From the NCBI RefSeq assembly GCF_002754935.1, contig NZ_CP018092.1, forward strand, positions 2,232,001-2,296,000: a DNA stretch of 64,000 nt, in the 5' to 3' direction. Below the pieces are notes generated by a model that was not told the DNA's origin, did not search any database, and saw only the letters and a list, made by a program, of their open reading frames with translations. The DNA is from Thermostichus lividus PCC 6715 (GTDB taxonomy: Bacteria; Cyanobacteriota; Cyanobacteriia; Thermosynechococcales; Thermosynechococcaceae). Positions within the stretch are counted from its first letter, which is position 1; every line of letters starts with the position of its first letter. The position numbers and the translations under genes were made by a program. This document shows, one piece after another, positions 9,143 to 21,350 of the stretch.

Positions 9143-10060
9143 ATGGCCACAACCCTAACCCTCACGGTTGAACAGGGGGGCGATCGCCTCGATACATTTT
9201 TAGCCCAGCACCAGCCGCAACTCTCCCGCTCCCGCTGGCAACAACTCATTCAGCAGGGGCAGGTACGCATTAATCACCGCATCTGCGATCGCAAAAACCA
9301 CCCCCTCAGTGGCGGAGACGTCTTAGAAATTACCCTGCCGGAGCCAGAACCCCTAGCGCTTGAGCCGGAAGCGCTCCCCTTAGACATTCTCTACGAGGAT
9401 AGCGATCTGCTGATCCTCAATAAGCCGGTAGGTCTAGTCGTGCATCCAGCACCGGGTCATCCCCACGGTACCCTAGTGCATGGTCTGTTGGCGCACTGTC
9501 CCGATTTGGCTGGGATTGGCGGCATCAAGCGGCCAGGCATTGTCCATCGCCTCGATAAAGATACCTCAGGGGCAATGGTAGTAGCTAAAACCGAGGCCGC
9601 CCTCCATCATCTACAAGCCCAACTCAAATCCCGCCAAATGCAGCGGCACTACCTCGGCGTGGTCTATGGACAACCCAGCACCGAAACGGGCAGCATTACT
9701 GCTCCCATCGGTCGCCATGAGCGCGATCGCAAAAAAATGGCCGTTGTCTCACTCCCCAAAGGACGCATTGCCACAACTCACTGGCAGGTTCAAGAACGCT
9801 TTCGCCACTGTGCCCTTGTGGAATTTCACCTAGACACCGGACGCACCCACCAGATTCGGGTGCACGCAGCACATCTGGGGTGGCCTTTAGTGGGGGATCC
9901 CCTCTACGGTAGAGGCTCCCCTGTGAAGATGAACCTTCCCGGGCAAGCCCTCCATGCCTTCCGGTTACAGCTGATCCACCCGCGAACCGGTGACCCGATC
10001 GTGGCGATCGCCCCCCTGCCAGCGCACCTAGAAAAACTCCTGCGCCTGCTACGGTGCTAA
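9143..10060 (+). CDS. RluA/RluD-family ribosomal large-subunit pseudouridine synthase
   Basis: A 305-residue enzyme that isomerises uridine in 23S rRNA. An S4 RNA-binding domain covers about residues 1-65 (GGDRLDTFLAQ... RSRWQQLIQQGQVRIN). The catalytic domain follows, with the signature GIVHRLDKDTSG (catalytic Asp) near residue 137 and the RTHQIRVHAAHLGWPLVGD block near 232. Order and length fit RluD, but RluA and RluC types are related, so I give no symbol. The start is 8 bp after chlG, implying co-transcription. Its 3' end overlaps convergent chlP by 12 bp. Confidence 0.88.
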   Translation: MATTLTLTVEQGGDRLDTFLAQHQPQLSRSRWQQLIQQGQVRINHRICDRKNHPLSGGDVLEITLPEPEPLALEPEALPLDILYEDSDLLILNKPVGLVVHPAPGHPHGTLVHGLLAHCPDLAGIGGIKRPGIVHRLDKDTSGAMVVAKTEAALHHLQAQLKSRQMQRHYLGVVYGQPSTETGSITAPIGRHERDRKKMAVVSLPKGRIATTHWQVQERFRHCALVEFHLDTGRTHQIRVHAAHLGWPLVGDPLYGRGSPVKMNLPGQALHAFRLQLIHPRTGDPIVAIAPLPAHLEKLLRLLRC

Positions 10061-11257
10061 CGCATTGCCCCGCAGTAAACTACCAATGGTTTTAGCAGTA
10101 ATTTTCAACTGCACTAGGGGATTTGCAGGCACCACAGTTTTGTAGAGGTAGCTGTCAAAGGTAAGCTTTTGCACATCCACATCGCTACACATCTCCACAA
10201 ACGCCTCGCGGGTGGCATCCGAGCGGTAAAAGACCCGTTGCAGCAAATCCAACACGAGGTACGTCATACCGTAGGCCTTATCCCAACGCTTGAGATAAAC
10301 CTTCAAATCAGCTTCTGTGGGGATGCGACGGCCATTGTTAGACGTCTCGACAATGGTTTCAGCGCACATCCGTGCCGACTTAGCCGCAAAATAAATCCCT
10401 TCCCCAGAGGACTTGGTTACCGTACCGGCAGCATCCCCCACGAGGGCAACCCGCCCCACCACCCGTCGCGGACGGGGATGTTCTGGAATTGGATGGGCTT
10501 CGACTTTAATAATTTGCCCTCCTTCCAGTTTGGCCGCCGCGCGCGCCCGAATGCCTGCCTGTAGCTCACGAATACGATCTTTATTCACCTTCATGGTGCC
10601 GGTGCCCACGGCCACGTGGTCGTACTTCGGAAACACCCACGCATAAAAATCAGGGGAGACATCATCGCCCACATACATCTCCGCCAACTCGTCGTAATAG
10701 GCCATTTTGTCAGCAGGTAAGCGAATCCGCTCTTGAAAGGCAATGGCATAGTTGTAATCACCAGCATCAATTTCCTTGGCAATGCGGGAATTTGCCCCAT
10801 CCGCGCCAATGACGAGATCCACCTCAAGGGTCTGGGTGCTACCATCCCCTAGGACATAGTGCAGGGTATAGGGCTGATCACTGCCGCTGGGTTGCTCCAG
10901 CTTAAACACCGTGCCATTGATGAGGTTTGTGCCCAAATCCGCCGCCCGGTTGCGCATAAAGGTGTCTAGAACCTCACGGCGACACATACCAATGTACTCA
11001 TCATCCTTGAGGGTTTGGCCGATATTCACCTCAATGTTGGAGGGGGAAATCATTTTCATTTTCCGTACCCGCCGATCAATAATTTCGGGGGGCAACTCAA
11101 ATTCACTGACCATGCACAGGGGGATGGCTCCGCCACAGGGCTTGGCATTGTCTAACTTGCGCTCAAAGAGATAGGTCTCAATTCCAGCCTTGGCTAAAAT
11201 TTCGGCGGCGGAGGAACCCGCTGGACCACCACCAACAACGGCTACCCGAAGTGACAA
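10049..11257 (-). CDS. chlP: Geranylgeranyl reductase
   Basis: A 402-residue flavoprotein that reduces the geranylgeranyl tail to phytyl for chlorophyll and tocopherol. The N-terminal Rossmann motif VAVVGGGPAGSSAAE binds FAD. KPCGGAIPLCM and the second nucleotide motif GRVALVGDAAGTVTKSSGEG are characteristic of ChlP/BchP. There is no ATG before the Rossmann fold. I chose TTG at 11257 because GGGAG lies 7 nt upstream and the product then starts MSLRVAVVGGG, as in the family; the frame is also open from a TTG at 11284. The gene is convergent with the RluD-type gene. Confidence 0.93.
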   Translation of the reverse strand: MSLRVAVVGGGPAGSSAAEILAKAGIETYLFERKLDNAKPCGGAIPLCMVSEFELPPEIIDRRVRKMKMISPSNIEVNIGQTLKDDEYIGMCRREVLDTFMRNRAADLGTNLINGTVFKLEQPSGSDQPYTLHYVLGDGSTQTLEVDLVIGADGANSRIAKEIDAGDYNYAIAFQERIRLPADKMAYYDELAEMYVGDDVSPDFYAWVFPKYDHVAVGTGTMKVNKDRIRELQAGIRARAAAKLEGGQIIKVEAHPIPEHPRPRRVVGRVALVGDAAGTVTKSSGEGIYFAAKSARMCAETIVETSNNGRRIPTEADLKVYLKRWDKAYGMTYLVLDLLQRVFYRSDATREAFVEMCSDVDVQKLTFDSYLYKTVVPANPLVQLKITAKTIGSLLRGNALAP

Positions 11258-11487
11258 CGGACAACTCCCAATCACTGCTAACAAACAACAGTTTGGATGG
11301 TATCACGGCAATTTTTTGTCTTCAAGGATTTAATCCTCAAAGGGCACAACTGTAACACTTTTCAATATTTGGTCACGATGTCACCGGCCTTGCAAAGGGT
11401 ATTGGTAACTTTACGCAGGCACACAAGAGCATTTTCTGGAGGAGTCGCTGGCAAGAGGCTGCTCTTTAGCGACACCCGAGAGATTTA

Positions 11488-11926
11488 TAGGAGTGATGTG
11501 GGCGGGCTAAAACCCCTCCGCTTTAGCGAGGGGATACAGCCAACTCAGGGGGCTTTAGCCCTCTCTATGTGTTAACCTAAAAACGTGGAAAGTAGGCGTA
11601 TCAACTACGCGAAGAGACATCCTAGTACGGAGAAATCCCGGCAAGTAAGTCACTACCGCTTTAGCGGCAAGCCTAAACCACTGCAAGCAATGGCAGGATG
11701 TTGAGCGTATCGAATTGGCTAGTGTTGAAAAGCGCGAAACCACGAACCGAAACATAAACGTAGTCCCAATAGCGGAAATGCTTGAGGTGAGTAGGGGGTC
11801 TTTGACTGCCCCCACCCGCATTAAGTTGTGGGTGACAGCTCAAGGGAAAAGCGAAGCAACGCGGCTTCAGCCCGTTGCGTAGCATCCTTTGGGAATCCCC
11901 TCTCTTTCAAGGAGGGGAGAAGTCAA
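11488..11926 (+). mobile_element. IS200/IS605-type non-autonomous element, family A copy 2
   Basis: The complete partner of the element at 1-381. The left end carries a hairpin at 11513-11533 (CCCCT/AGGGG with CGC-TTTA-GCG inside) preceded by TAAAA. The right end has GAAT, a hairpin at 11897-11917 and terminal TCAA at 11923-11926. Interior positions 11546-11926 match copy 1 almost perfectly. The frame resembling a TnpB tail suggests an internally deleted tnpB element that kept both ends and the omega-RNA region. The exact left cleavage point is uncertain; TTTAT at 11484-11488 is a candidate. The 200 bp between chlP and the element hold no recognisable gene. Confidence 0.72.
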
Positions 11927-11933
11927 GTCCCAG

Positions 11934-12035
11934 ATGGTTGGAGAACTGGATGAATTGGAACCCTTTGTCAGCGCTACAAAAACAAAATCTGGCTGTGGAC
12001 AGCCGTTAACCACTTTAGAAAAGGAATTTTAGACC
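11934..12035 (+). pseudogene. IS1-family transposase fragment, N-terminal part of the catalytic domain
   Basis: One forward frame reads VGELDELEPFV and, after a one-base shift, KNKIWLWTAVNHFRKGIL. This corresponds to the conserved block of cyanobacterial IS1-type DDE transposases (typically ELETFVG...KNKIWLWTAVNHF..GIL), including the first catalytic Asp. Nothing resembling the rest of the protein follows. It begins 8 bp after the right end of the family A element, so the two insertions may be related. The matching C-terminal part of the same transposase type lies at 26013-26210. Confidence 0.55.
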
Positions 12036-12052
12036 GTTCCGGAAGAACCCAA

Positions 12053-13720
12053 TTAATTACGATAGGAGTACACCGTTTGCAAAATAAATGCTTCTAGGGA
12101 TTTTAGCCCTTCTTGATCTGCCATCACTCGAGGTAAATTGGTCTGAATCTGCTGGCGAATCCATTCACGGTACGCCACATTCTGGCCGAGCTCAATCGCT
12201 TTGTGGATATAGTCCCTCACGGTCGGCGCAATGAGTTCCGGTAGCCCCAGTTGGGTCAAAATCCCTGCGGTGTGCCGCCCCCGCATAAATCGTCCGGGAG
12301 TGGTCACGATAGGGAGTTGGGCATAGTTCAGGGCTTCTAGGGTTGTACAACCCCCCGACCACTCAATAGAATCCAGAAAAATATCGAGGCAGTGCAGCAT
12401 GGAGGTAAACCCATAGAAATTCAAAGGCCGGGAGATAAAGCAATAGTCTTGCCAGTGCAAGTTCTTGGCAGAAAATGCTCGCTCAAGGCGGGCTTCAAAC
12501 CGCTGGCGGCTATGCTTGGTCATATGATGACTGATAAAGACAAATTGGCAGTTGCCGACGGCAGCGGCAATCTCTGGATAAATATAATCAAACTGTGGCA
12601 GATACTTAAACACCGACTGTAAACAACCATACAGTACTGCATCAGGCTTTAATCCGTACTCCTGTCGCGTAATCGGTGCCCTTTCATCTTCTGGTAAGGG
12701 ACTGAACTGAATCCCTAAATTTTTAAGCCGTACTAATTGTTCACAATACTCTGAATCACCCGTTTCTGGCTCCATTAATTCGCTACTTAGAAAATAATCG
12801 ATTGTGGGCAAACCAGAGGTATCTGGGTGTCCCCACGACATGCACTGAATGGGAGCTAACCACAGACTAGCTAGTTTAATCACGTCTAAGTCCATGCCAA
12901 TTTCCGGGAATAACATCAGATGTAGTTGGTCTGATCTAATCAATTCAAACCATGATTCAAGCGGGCGGATTCCCATCTCGAATTTATGACAGTAGCGCTT
13001 AATTTTTTCGGTACATTGATCGGTATAGTCCTGTGGGTAGTAAGCATAGATTTTAATTTTTTCATTGTTTAAGTATTTAATCCAGTTATGGAGCATTAAT
13101 TTCCAGACCGTATGCATGCGAAAAAAGCCACAGAGAATGCCCACTCGCACCGGTATGTCTGGAGAGAGCTTTGGCATTGCAGGGCGCTCTTTGCCCTTGG
13201 GAATGATCTTTGTCATGACATCATGAATAAACTGACCATACATCTGTTGCAGATGACGAGTGGGCAATCCCTGATAGGGGAGCAGAAACATTCCTACATA
13301 GCCAATCCAGTGATGCAGTTGCCCGATTTCTTCAACAGATGCATTTTGAAAAGCCGTGTAAAATTCAAAAAAGGCTTTTTCAAATTGTTGATGACAGACT
13401 AACACTTCTTCTGGCGTATCATAAACATTGAGTAAATAGCTAAAGCACCGTATAAATTCAATACCAAGTTTCCAGTCTGGTTGCAAAGAAAGCGCAACCT
13501 CATAGGCATGCCGAGATTGTTCTAAGTTACTGTCAGAGCTACTGAGAATGCCTAAGCTACACCATGCTGTAGCAAGGTGAGAATCTAAGGAGAGGGCGTG
13601 CTTAAAACTAGCAATGGCCTTATTAAGCTCTTTATTTTGCCATTGCTTCTTTGCAAATTTCTCCCAGCCTTTCGCAAATGCAGGATGGGGACTTCGCAAG
13701 GCAAGTTGAAGATAGTCCAT
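12053..13720 (-). CDS. OGT-like (GT41-type) glycosyltransferase with N-terminal TPR repeats
   Basis: A 555-residue cytoplasmic protein. Residues 15-90 contain TPR-like helices (WCSLGILSSSDSNLEQSRHAYEVALSL). The C-terminal half resembles the catalytic region of O-GlcNAc transferase-like proteins: PIQCMSWGHPDTSGLPTIDYFLSS near 290, SGGCTTLEALNYAQLPIVTTPG near 455 and GILTQLGLPELIA near 485. The family transfers sugars, often GlcNAc, to Ser/Thr of proteins; donor and acceptor here are unknown. Start ATG 13720. The gene is more AT-rich than its neighbours and I see no HIP1 site from about 10.0 to 14.2 kb, which suggests recent acquisition. Confidence 0.75.
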   Translation of the reverse strand: MDYLQLALRSPHPAFAKGWEKFAKKQWQNKELNKAIASFKHALSLDSHLATAWCSLGILSSSDSNLEQSRHAYEVALSLQPDWKLGIEFIRCFSYLLNVYDTPEEVLVCHQQFEKAFFEFYTAFQNASVEEIGQLHHWIGYVGMFLLPYQGLPTRHLQQMYGQFIHDVMTKIIPKGKERPAMPKLSPDIPVRVGILCGFFRMHTVWKLMLHNWIKYLNNEKIKIYAYYPQDYTDQCTEKIKRYCHKFEMGIRPLESWFELIRSDQLHLMLFPEIGMDLDVIKLASLWLAPIQCMSWGHPDTSGLPTIDYFLSSELMEPETGDSEYCEQLVRLKNLGIQFSPLPEDERAPITRQEYGLKPDAVLYGCLQSVFKYLPQFDYIYPEIAAAVGNCQFVFISHHMTKHSRQRFEARLERAFSAKNLHWQDYCFISRPLNFYGFTSMLHCLDIFLDSIEWSGGCTTLEALNYAQLPIVTTPGRFMRGRHTAGILTQLGLPELIAPTVRDYIHKAIELGQNVAYREWIRQQIQTNLPRVMADQEGLKSLEAFILQTVYSYRN

Positions 13721-13763
13721 AGGTATGACGGTTCAAGTTGCAAGGGGGGTAAGTGTGTGTTCC

Positions 13764-16009
<2,246 letters not shown>

Positions 16010-16057
16010 TCAGTGAGTTGCTACCCCGTACCCATTAGATTACTGTACCTTGGGTTT

Positions 16058-19000
16058 CTACCAAGGACTACCAATGGTCGTAAACGCCGCCCAAAAGTAC
16101 GGATGCGAGAGTTGGCGTGTCCCATTAGTAGCTAACCCTTCCGGCAGGGGAATGGCTAGCTCCCCCCGCACACCGGTACTCCGCAGACTATTACCTTCGA
16201 TCACAACTGCCCCTTTGATCATGGCAATTTGAGCTTGGCGCAAGGCTTCTGCCTTAATGGGTGCCGAACCCAAGTGCTTATAAAACTCCGTCATCAAAGC
16301 GAGGGTGCCCTCATCACTGACGTACCACAGACTGGCCACGGAGGTTTTTACCCCCGCTTGCAGTGCCAACCCTGCAAACCCTAGCTCGGCCTCGCGGCTC
16401 CCCACCGCTGTGCGACAAGCACTGAGGGTCATTAGCTCTGTAGGTGGCCGGAACAAGCGTAACTGCCGTAGCTGGGCGATCGAAAGCTGACTATCCCAAA
16501 ACTGGATGTAGGAATTGTCGGGTTTACCCGGATTAAACTCAGCGTGGGTGGCCAGATGCAAAATTGGAAATTGACTACGGCGACGCTGCGTCTCTAGATT
16601 TAGAACTGTAAACTGTTCGTTAAGGAATTCGGTACCCCGTCCCACCAGTTGGGTAACGGTGCGTAACTCGATGGGAACCGCCGGTAGTGGACTTTGCTTT
16701 TGAAATTCAGACGCTCCCATCGCCAGAATTTGCGCATTTTGTAGCGGCTGATAGCGGGTATCCACAAGGTTAATGCTGGGAATTAGACCCAGATTGTAGC
16801 GCTCCACTAAGAACTGGCCATTGGGTCCCATAGGTACATCCGTCACCGTAGAAGACACTAAGTTAGAGCCAGTGTGCAGCGCGGCGATCGGCAGTCCTCG
16901 CAACCCCTGATCCATCGCAAAGACAAGCGTAGTAATCCCCCGAGCTTGCAGTTCAGGATCTACACTGCCCAAAATCCACTGGTACAGTTGCTGCGCAAAG
17001 GGCAAATAGGAGTCTGTATTCGTTTTAGCCGGATCCCGCACCTCTCGGTTAAAGGCAGAAATCACCCGCTGGAGTTCCTCCTGAGAGACACGCACCGCCT
17101 GATAAATGGGTTCCCCCGTCGGTGTCACAATAAAAATATCCAGTTGGCCGGGTCGCCAAAAAACATACGTGAGGGCGGGAGTTTGTCCGGTTTCTGCCGC
17201 CATTCGAGCTAGCAATGCTTGAATTTGAGCAATATCAAGATTTTGTAGCCCCTCCTGACCAGGGGTGTTAAACAGTTCACCAAAATACTCACTGAACTCA
17301 AAAGTATAAAGCTGCTCCAAAAGCTTAACCGCCGTTGCATAATCGCCTTGATCAAAGGCATTGGCAATTTGCTGGCGAATAATGTCAACCCCCGGAAAAT
17401 AGAGCACTTGGGCAACTGTTTCCGGAAATTCCGGATTTTGCACTTCCTCGCCAAAGAAAATTTTGCCTAGATCTTCATCGATTTCAGATTGGGACGGTGG
17501 CGCGGGAGGCTCTGACGGTGGTGCGGGAGGCTCTGACGGTGGTGCGGGAGGCTCTGACGGTGGCGCGGGAGCAGAGACCCGGTACAGGAATCCTGAGCCG
17601 CCAAACAAGGGAGCACCTGGGTAGGTTGTATCAAACTGCTCGGCACCCGTAAGGCCGCCTTTCACATCAAGACTGGGATCTGTGGAATAGACCAACCAGC
17701 GCCCATTGGGGTTCGTAAAGACCGTTGAGCCAAAATTATTAATAAAATTGTTGCCAGCCACGAGCACAATGGCATCTCCAGAGCCAAAGGCGGTAATCGG
17801 TGCATTCAGAACAATGTTACCCGTCAAGGTTTGCAGAAAAATAGTGCGACCTGTAATCCCTGTAGGATTGACGGTACCAACGGTGAGGGTGCCGTTGTTC
17901 ACCAACTGAAAGTCACTGGAACTGTTTAACTGAGCAGCAACTGTGCCGATTTGGTTACTGGGGTTTAGGAGGGTGACGCTGCCATTTTGTAGGGTTGCCC
18001 CTAAACTCCCCACTTGCAGCGGAGCCGTTTGGGTAAGGTTGCCAGTGGCTAAATTTACAATGAAAGGGTTACCGTTCGTGCTCAAGCCAGTTGTCAGGCC
18101 ATTGACCCCATTATTAAAGCTAGTGATAGCAAGCCCCCCTTGGTTGCTGAGGGTGACCCCGCCATTAACATTGCCCGATAGTGCTTGCAGTTGGTTATTG
18201 GGGTTGCTGAGGGTGACGTTGCCTTGGCCGAGCAGTTGTAGGGTGTTGGCAGCAATGGCATGACTGCCTTGGCTGACACCGCCGCCACTGTTGAGGGTTA
18301 GGTTGCGCCCATTCAGAGTTGTGACCCCAGAGCCATTAAACTGAATCCCAGCGGAACCAGCACCGGGAGTTTGCAAGGCAAGGTTATAGCTCAAACTCAA
18401 GGGACGCACATCCATTAGGCCAGTACCACTGGGATGACCAATGGTCACGAGGGAAAACCCACCACTAATGCGATCCAGCAGTGTCTGATCGATCAATAAG
18501 CTGCCCGTTGCACCATTTCCCACGCCAACTGTGGTACTGGCAAGCACGGGTTGAAAGACTAAACGACCGCTGCCATTAGAGGCGATGAATATATTAGCTG
18601 GATTGTCAGCCCACAAAGAGGTACTACCTAACGCCGCAAAGGTTAAGGTTCCATTCTCTACTTGAAAGCGAGCAACACCATCGTCATAGGAATTAATTTC
18701 AATGCCAGTTCCAGATTCGCTACTGCGGCCATCAATTAAAAGGTTTCCAGAGCCACCAGCCTGAATAATGGTTGTAGAGGGTAGCCCAGAAGAAATTTCA
18801 ACTCCAGTTCCATCTGGCTTAGCGATTCCCAGAATCTGAACATTGCCAGTGCTACTGCTAATTAGCATCGTTCCATCAAATTCACTGGAAATTGACACCC
18901 CTCGGTTCAAAAAGAAATCATTTCCAGTTCCAGAGCGCCCCTCTAGTAAAATATTTCCCGATGCGTTTGTAATGGAGGAATCAGTGATCTCAATCCCTTG

Positions 19001-21313
19001 ACTCAATCCTTCTGGGATGGGATCGCCACCCGTACCGAATATTTCAATATTGCCACTGCCTGTTGTTGTCACTATGGCATCCGTCATCTCAATACCACGG
19101 CTACTCCATCCACCATCAGAGCCCTGACCAGTCAGGGTAATATGACCACCCCCAGCATTTAAGGTTGAATCGGAAATCAAAACACCGGTGCTACTACCAG
19201 TACCAGTGATGTTAATGTTCCCTCCTTGTGATAAAAGACTGGAGAGTTGGATCAGAACCGCCGCCGAACCACCTCCAGTACCATTAATAGTAATGCTCCC
19301 CCCGTTTGAATCAAGTATCGAGTTGCCGATATTAATTCCACTACTGTTACTTGAAAGTAAAATGTTGGCGGATCCTGATGTTGCTTGAATACTGGCGTTG
19401 CTAAGTCCAATCAACGTTTCCGCTTTCAAAGTAATTGAACCGACTCCTGAGCCAGTGTAGTTAATTGATGACGATGGAGCGACAAAAATAGATCCTGTTT
19501 GGGACTGAAGAGTAATATTGCCACCTGCCGATAGATTTCCTGTCAGCGAGTTAATGGTAACACTATTTGTATTTACAAAAGAGATGGCTCCACCAACCGT
19601 TCCAGCTAGTTCAGACACATCATTGGCTGCAGTTAAGTTAAAGGTTCCATTGCCAGAGAGCCTTAAAATATCTGCAGTGATTGTGCCGCTACTACTTTGA
19701 CTGATGAGGCCATTTCCTTGCAAACTAACAGTTGTTGTGTTGCCAGACGAAGCTTCTAGGTTAATTGGGGCATTGAGGGTAATATTGTTGCCAGAATTAA
19801 AGCGAAGCGTAACAGAGGAGCCTGAGAACGCATCTATAGGTGCATCGACCGTAATATTGCTGCCAGTGATTTCAACATTTGTACCCCCAGAGAGCCGACT
19901 TTCAATTGTTTGATTGCCGACCGTTGCATTGGCAATGGGGGTAAAAATATCAGGATCGCCACCAGAATAACCACCATTATTAACGACATTACTATCAACG
20001 ATGGTGACATCAAAGGGATCAAGCAGCCATGTTCCAGCTTTGCCATTGATAGCGCTGGCATCCACAACGCCAAAGGCATTCAGGACGTTGCGCCCGGAGG
20101 TTTCTACAAAGCCACCATCGCCTCGGAGTTGGCCACCACGCGCCGTAATGGTGCCATAGAACTGGGTGGCATTATCGGCCCAGGCAATGATGGTACCGCC
20201 ATTGCCATCGCTGAGGGCATCCGCTGCAATGATGCTGCCACGGTTAATAAAAAGGTTTTGAGCATTGAAGCTGCTATCAAGGCGATGGGTGCCTGTTGTG
20301 CCCCCTAGATAGTCGCCGCCGATCAGAATTGTGCCACCACCAAACTGGCCGGAGGCATTGAGGTTGGCATTCAGGAGAGCGGTGTTTTGCCCCGTGACGG
20401 TGATTTGCCCACCGATGCCGTTGGGGTTGGTAACGGATACATTACCCCCCACCACGGCGGTGCTGCTGCCCATTGGCACCTTGGCAGGGTCGTGCACGAG
20501 ACTAATGGTGCCATCAGGGTGCTGGATGACGCTGTTGACGGTGGGATAGGTGCCACCGCCGGTGAGTAGATTGGGTAGATCTATGGCGGTAATGATGCCG
20601 TCTGCGGGGAGTCGCTCTTGAGGAATTTCGAGGCTGAGGAGCATCCCCTCTTGTGAGACCCGCACCATGCCACTTTCGGGAACGGCAATGAGGTGAATCG
20701 TCCCGGCAGGGGCAACAAGGCTACCGGTGTTAATGACGTGGTGCGCCATTAAACTCAGGGTTTGGCCACTGCCGACGGCCAGATGACCTTCGTTGATGAT
20801 GATGCCTTTGTTGAGGAATTCAAAGCCAGTGGGGTTGCTGTTGAGTTGACTGTAAGTGTTATTACCGTTGAGATCAAACACACCACCATCGAAATGCACC
20901 CGCTGCGCTGTGCTGGCATGAAAGGCAGCGGGCAGGTTGAGGCGGGCATTGGCGCCAAAGACGATTCCGGCAGGGTTGAGCAAGTACAGGTTGCTGTTGC
21001 CACCGCTAATTTGCAGAAGGCCGTTGATGTAACTGGCATTGCCGCCATTGACTCCGGCCAGAATATTGCGAATTTGAGGATTCGAGAGGAAGTTAGCGGT
21101 TTGGCCACTGCCAACGTTAAAGTCCCGAAAGATGTGAAAGAGGTTTCTGCCGTTGCCGGATAGGGTGCCACCCCCAATATCAAATTGTTGACCGGTTTGG
21201 GTGACGGTGGTGCCGGTAGCATTGGGGGCAGGGGTGATTTGACCGGCTACTGTGCTTGTGAACATCCCCCAGCACAGCACGGTCAGCGGGAGCGATCGCC
21301 ATGTCCAGTTCAT
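16058..21313 (-). CDS. Giant secreted protein: TPS (haemagglutinin-type) domain, beta-helix body and C-terminal CHAT protease-like domain
   Basis: A 1751-residue protein. Residues 1-24 look like a signal peptide ending TVAG. Residues 25-300 match the two-partner-secretion (filamentous haemagglutinin) domain, with SYINGLLQISGGNSNLYLLNPAGIVFG as its core. Residues about 300-1290 are Gly/Asn/Ser-rich repeats (SGNITLQS-type) expected to form a right-handed beta-helix. A Pro-rich tether follows, then alpha-helical repeats, then a caspase-like CHAT domain with His1590 (HLATHAEF) and Cys1633 (LSACRTA) as the presumed dyad. Start ATG 21313 has AGAGG 7 nt upstream. No TpsB (FhaC-like) exporter is in the window. 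No HIP1 site is visible between about 15.4 and 21.29 kb. Target or substrate is unknown. Confidence 0.85.
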   Translation of the reverse strand: MNWTWRSLPLTVLCWGMFTSTVAGQITPAPNATGTTVTQTGQQFDIGGGTLSGNGRNLFHIFRDFNVGSGQTANFLSNPQIRNILAGVNGGNASYINGLLQISGGNSNLYLLNPAGIVFGANARLNLPAAFHASTAQRVHFDGGVFDLNGNNTYSQLNSNPTGFEFLNKGIIINEGHLAVGSGQTLSLMAHHVINTGSLVAPAGTIHLIAVPESGMVRVSQEGMLLSLEIPQERLPADGIITAIDLPNLLTGGGTYPTVNSVIQHPDGTISLVHDPAKVPMGSSTAVVGGNVSVTNPNGIGGQITVTGQNTALLNANLNASGQFGGGTILIGGDYLGGTTGTHRLDSSFNAQNLFINRGSIIAADALSDGNGGTIIAWADNATQFYGTITARGGQLRGDGGFVETSGRNVLNAFGVVDASAINGKAGTWLLDPFDVTIVDSNVVNNGGYSGGDPDIFTPIANATVGNQTIESRLSGGTNVEITGSNITVDAPIDAFSGSSVTLRFNSGNNITLNAPINLEASSGNTTTVSLQGNGLISQSSSGTITADILRLSGNGTFNLTAANDVSELAGTVGGAISFVNTNSVTINSLTGNLSAGGNITLQSQTGSIFVAPSSSINYTGSGVGSITLKAETLIGLSNASIQATSGSANILLSSNSSGINIGNSILDSNGGSITINGTGGGSAAVLIQLSSLLSQGGNINITGTGSSTGVLISDSTLNAGGGHITLTGQGSDGGWSSRGIEMTDAIVTTTGSGNIEIFGTGGDPIPEGLSQGIEITDSSITNASGNILLEGRSGTGNDFFLNRGVSISSEFDGTMLISSSTGNVQILGIAKPDGTGVEISSGLPSTTIIQAGGSGNLLIDGRSSESGTGIEINSYDDGVARFQVENGTLTFAALGSTSLWADNPANIFIASNGSGRLVFQPVLASTTVGVGNGATGSLLIDQTLLDRISGGFSLVTIGHPSGTGLMDVRPLSLSYNLALQTPGAGSAGIQFNGSGVTTLNGRNLTLNSGGGVSQGSHAIAANTLQLLGQGNVTLSNPNNQLQALSGNVNGGVTLSNQGGLAITSFNNGVNGLTTGLSTNGNPFIVNLATGNLTQTAPLQVGSLGATLQNGSVTLLNPSNQIGTVAAQLNSSSDFQLVNNGTLTVGTVNPTGITGRTIFLQTLTGNIVLNAPITAFGSGDAIVLVAGNNFINNFGSTVFTNPNGRWLVYSTDPSLDVKGGLTGAEQFDTTYPGAPLFGGSGFLYRVSAPAPPSEPPAPPSEPPAPPSEPPAPPSQSEIDEDLGKIFFGEEVQNPEFPETVAQVLYFPGVDIIRQQIANAFDQGDYATAVKLLEQLYTFEFSEYFGELFNTPGQEGLQNLDIAQIQALLARMAAETGQTPALTYVFWRPGQLDIFIVTPTGEPIYQAVRVSQEELQRVISAFNREVRDPAKTNTDSYLPFAQQLYQWILGSVDPELQARGITTLVFAMDQGLRGLPIAALHTGSNLVSSTVTDVPMGPNGQFLVERYNLGLIPSINLVDTRYQPLQNAQILAMGASEFQKQSPLPAVPIELRTVTQLVGRGTEFLNEQFTVLNLETQRRRSQFPILHLATHAEFNPGKPDNSYIQFWDSQLSIAQLRQLRLFRPPTELMTLSACRTAVGSREAELGFAGLALQAGVKTSVASLWYVSDEGTLALMTEFYKHLGSAPIKAEALRQAQIAMIKGAVVIEGNSLRSTGVRGELAIPLPEGLATNGTRQLSHPYFWAAFTTIGSPW
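17493..17571 (-). repeat. 21-bp tandem repeat coding a Pro-rich tether
   Basis: About 3.7 copies of a 21-bp unit beginning GACGGTGG (plus strand) encode the seven-residue unit APPSEPP on the minus strand. They lie between the beta-helix body and the CHAT half of the giant protein. Copies are nearly identical, so copy number is likely to vary between strains. Confidence 0.9.
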
Positions 21314-21350
21314 AAATAGCCTCTACTTAGATGTGGCTTGGCATGTTTAC

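Noticed and set aside
17493-17571. Tandem 21-bp units considered as a CRISPR-like array
   Set aside because: No spacers; the units are contiguous and encode a Pro-rich tether in frame.
20762-21163. Long plus-strand frame opposite the 5' end of the TPS/CHAT gene, with others along the gene
   Set aside because: Low-complexity mirror images of a repetitive Gly/Asn/Val-rich coding strand; no starts with ribosome sites.
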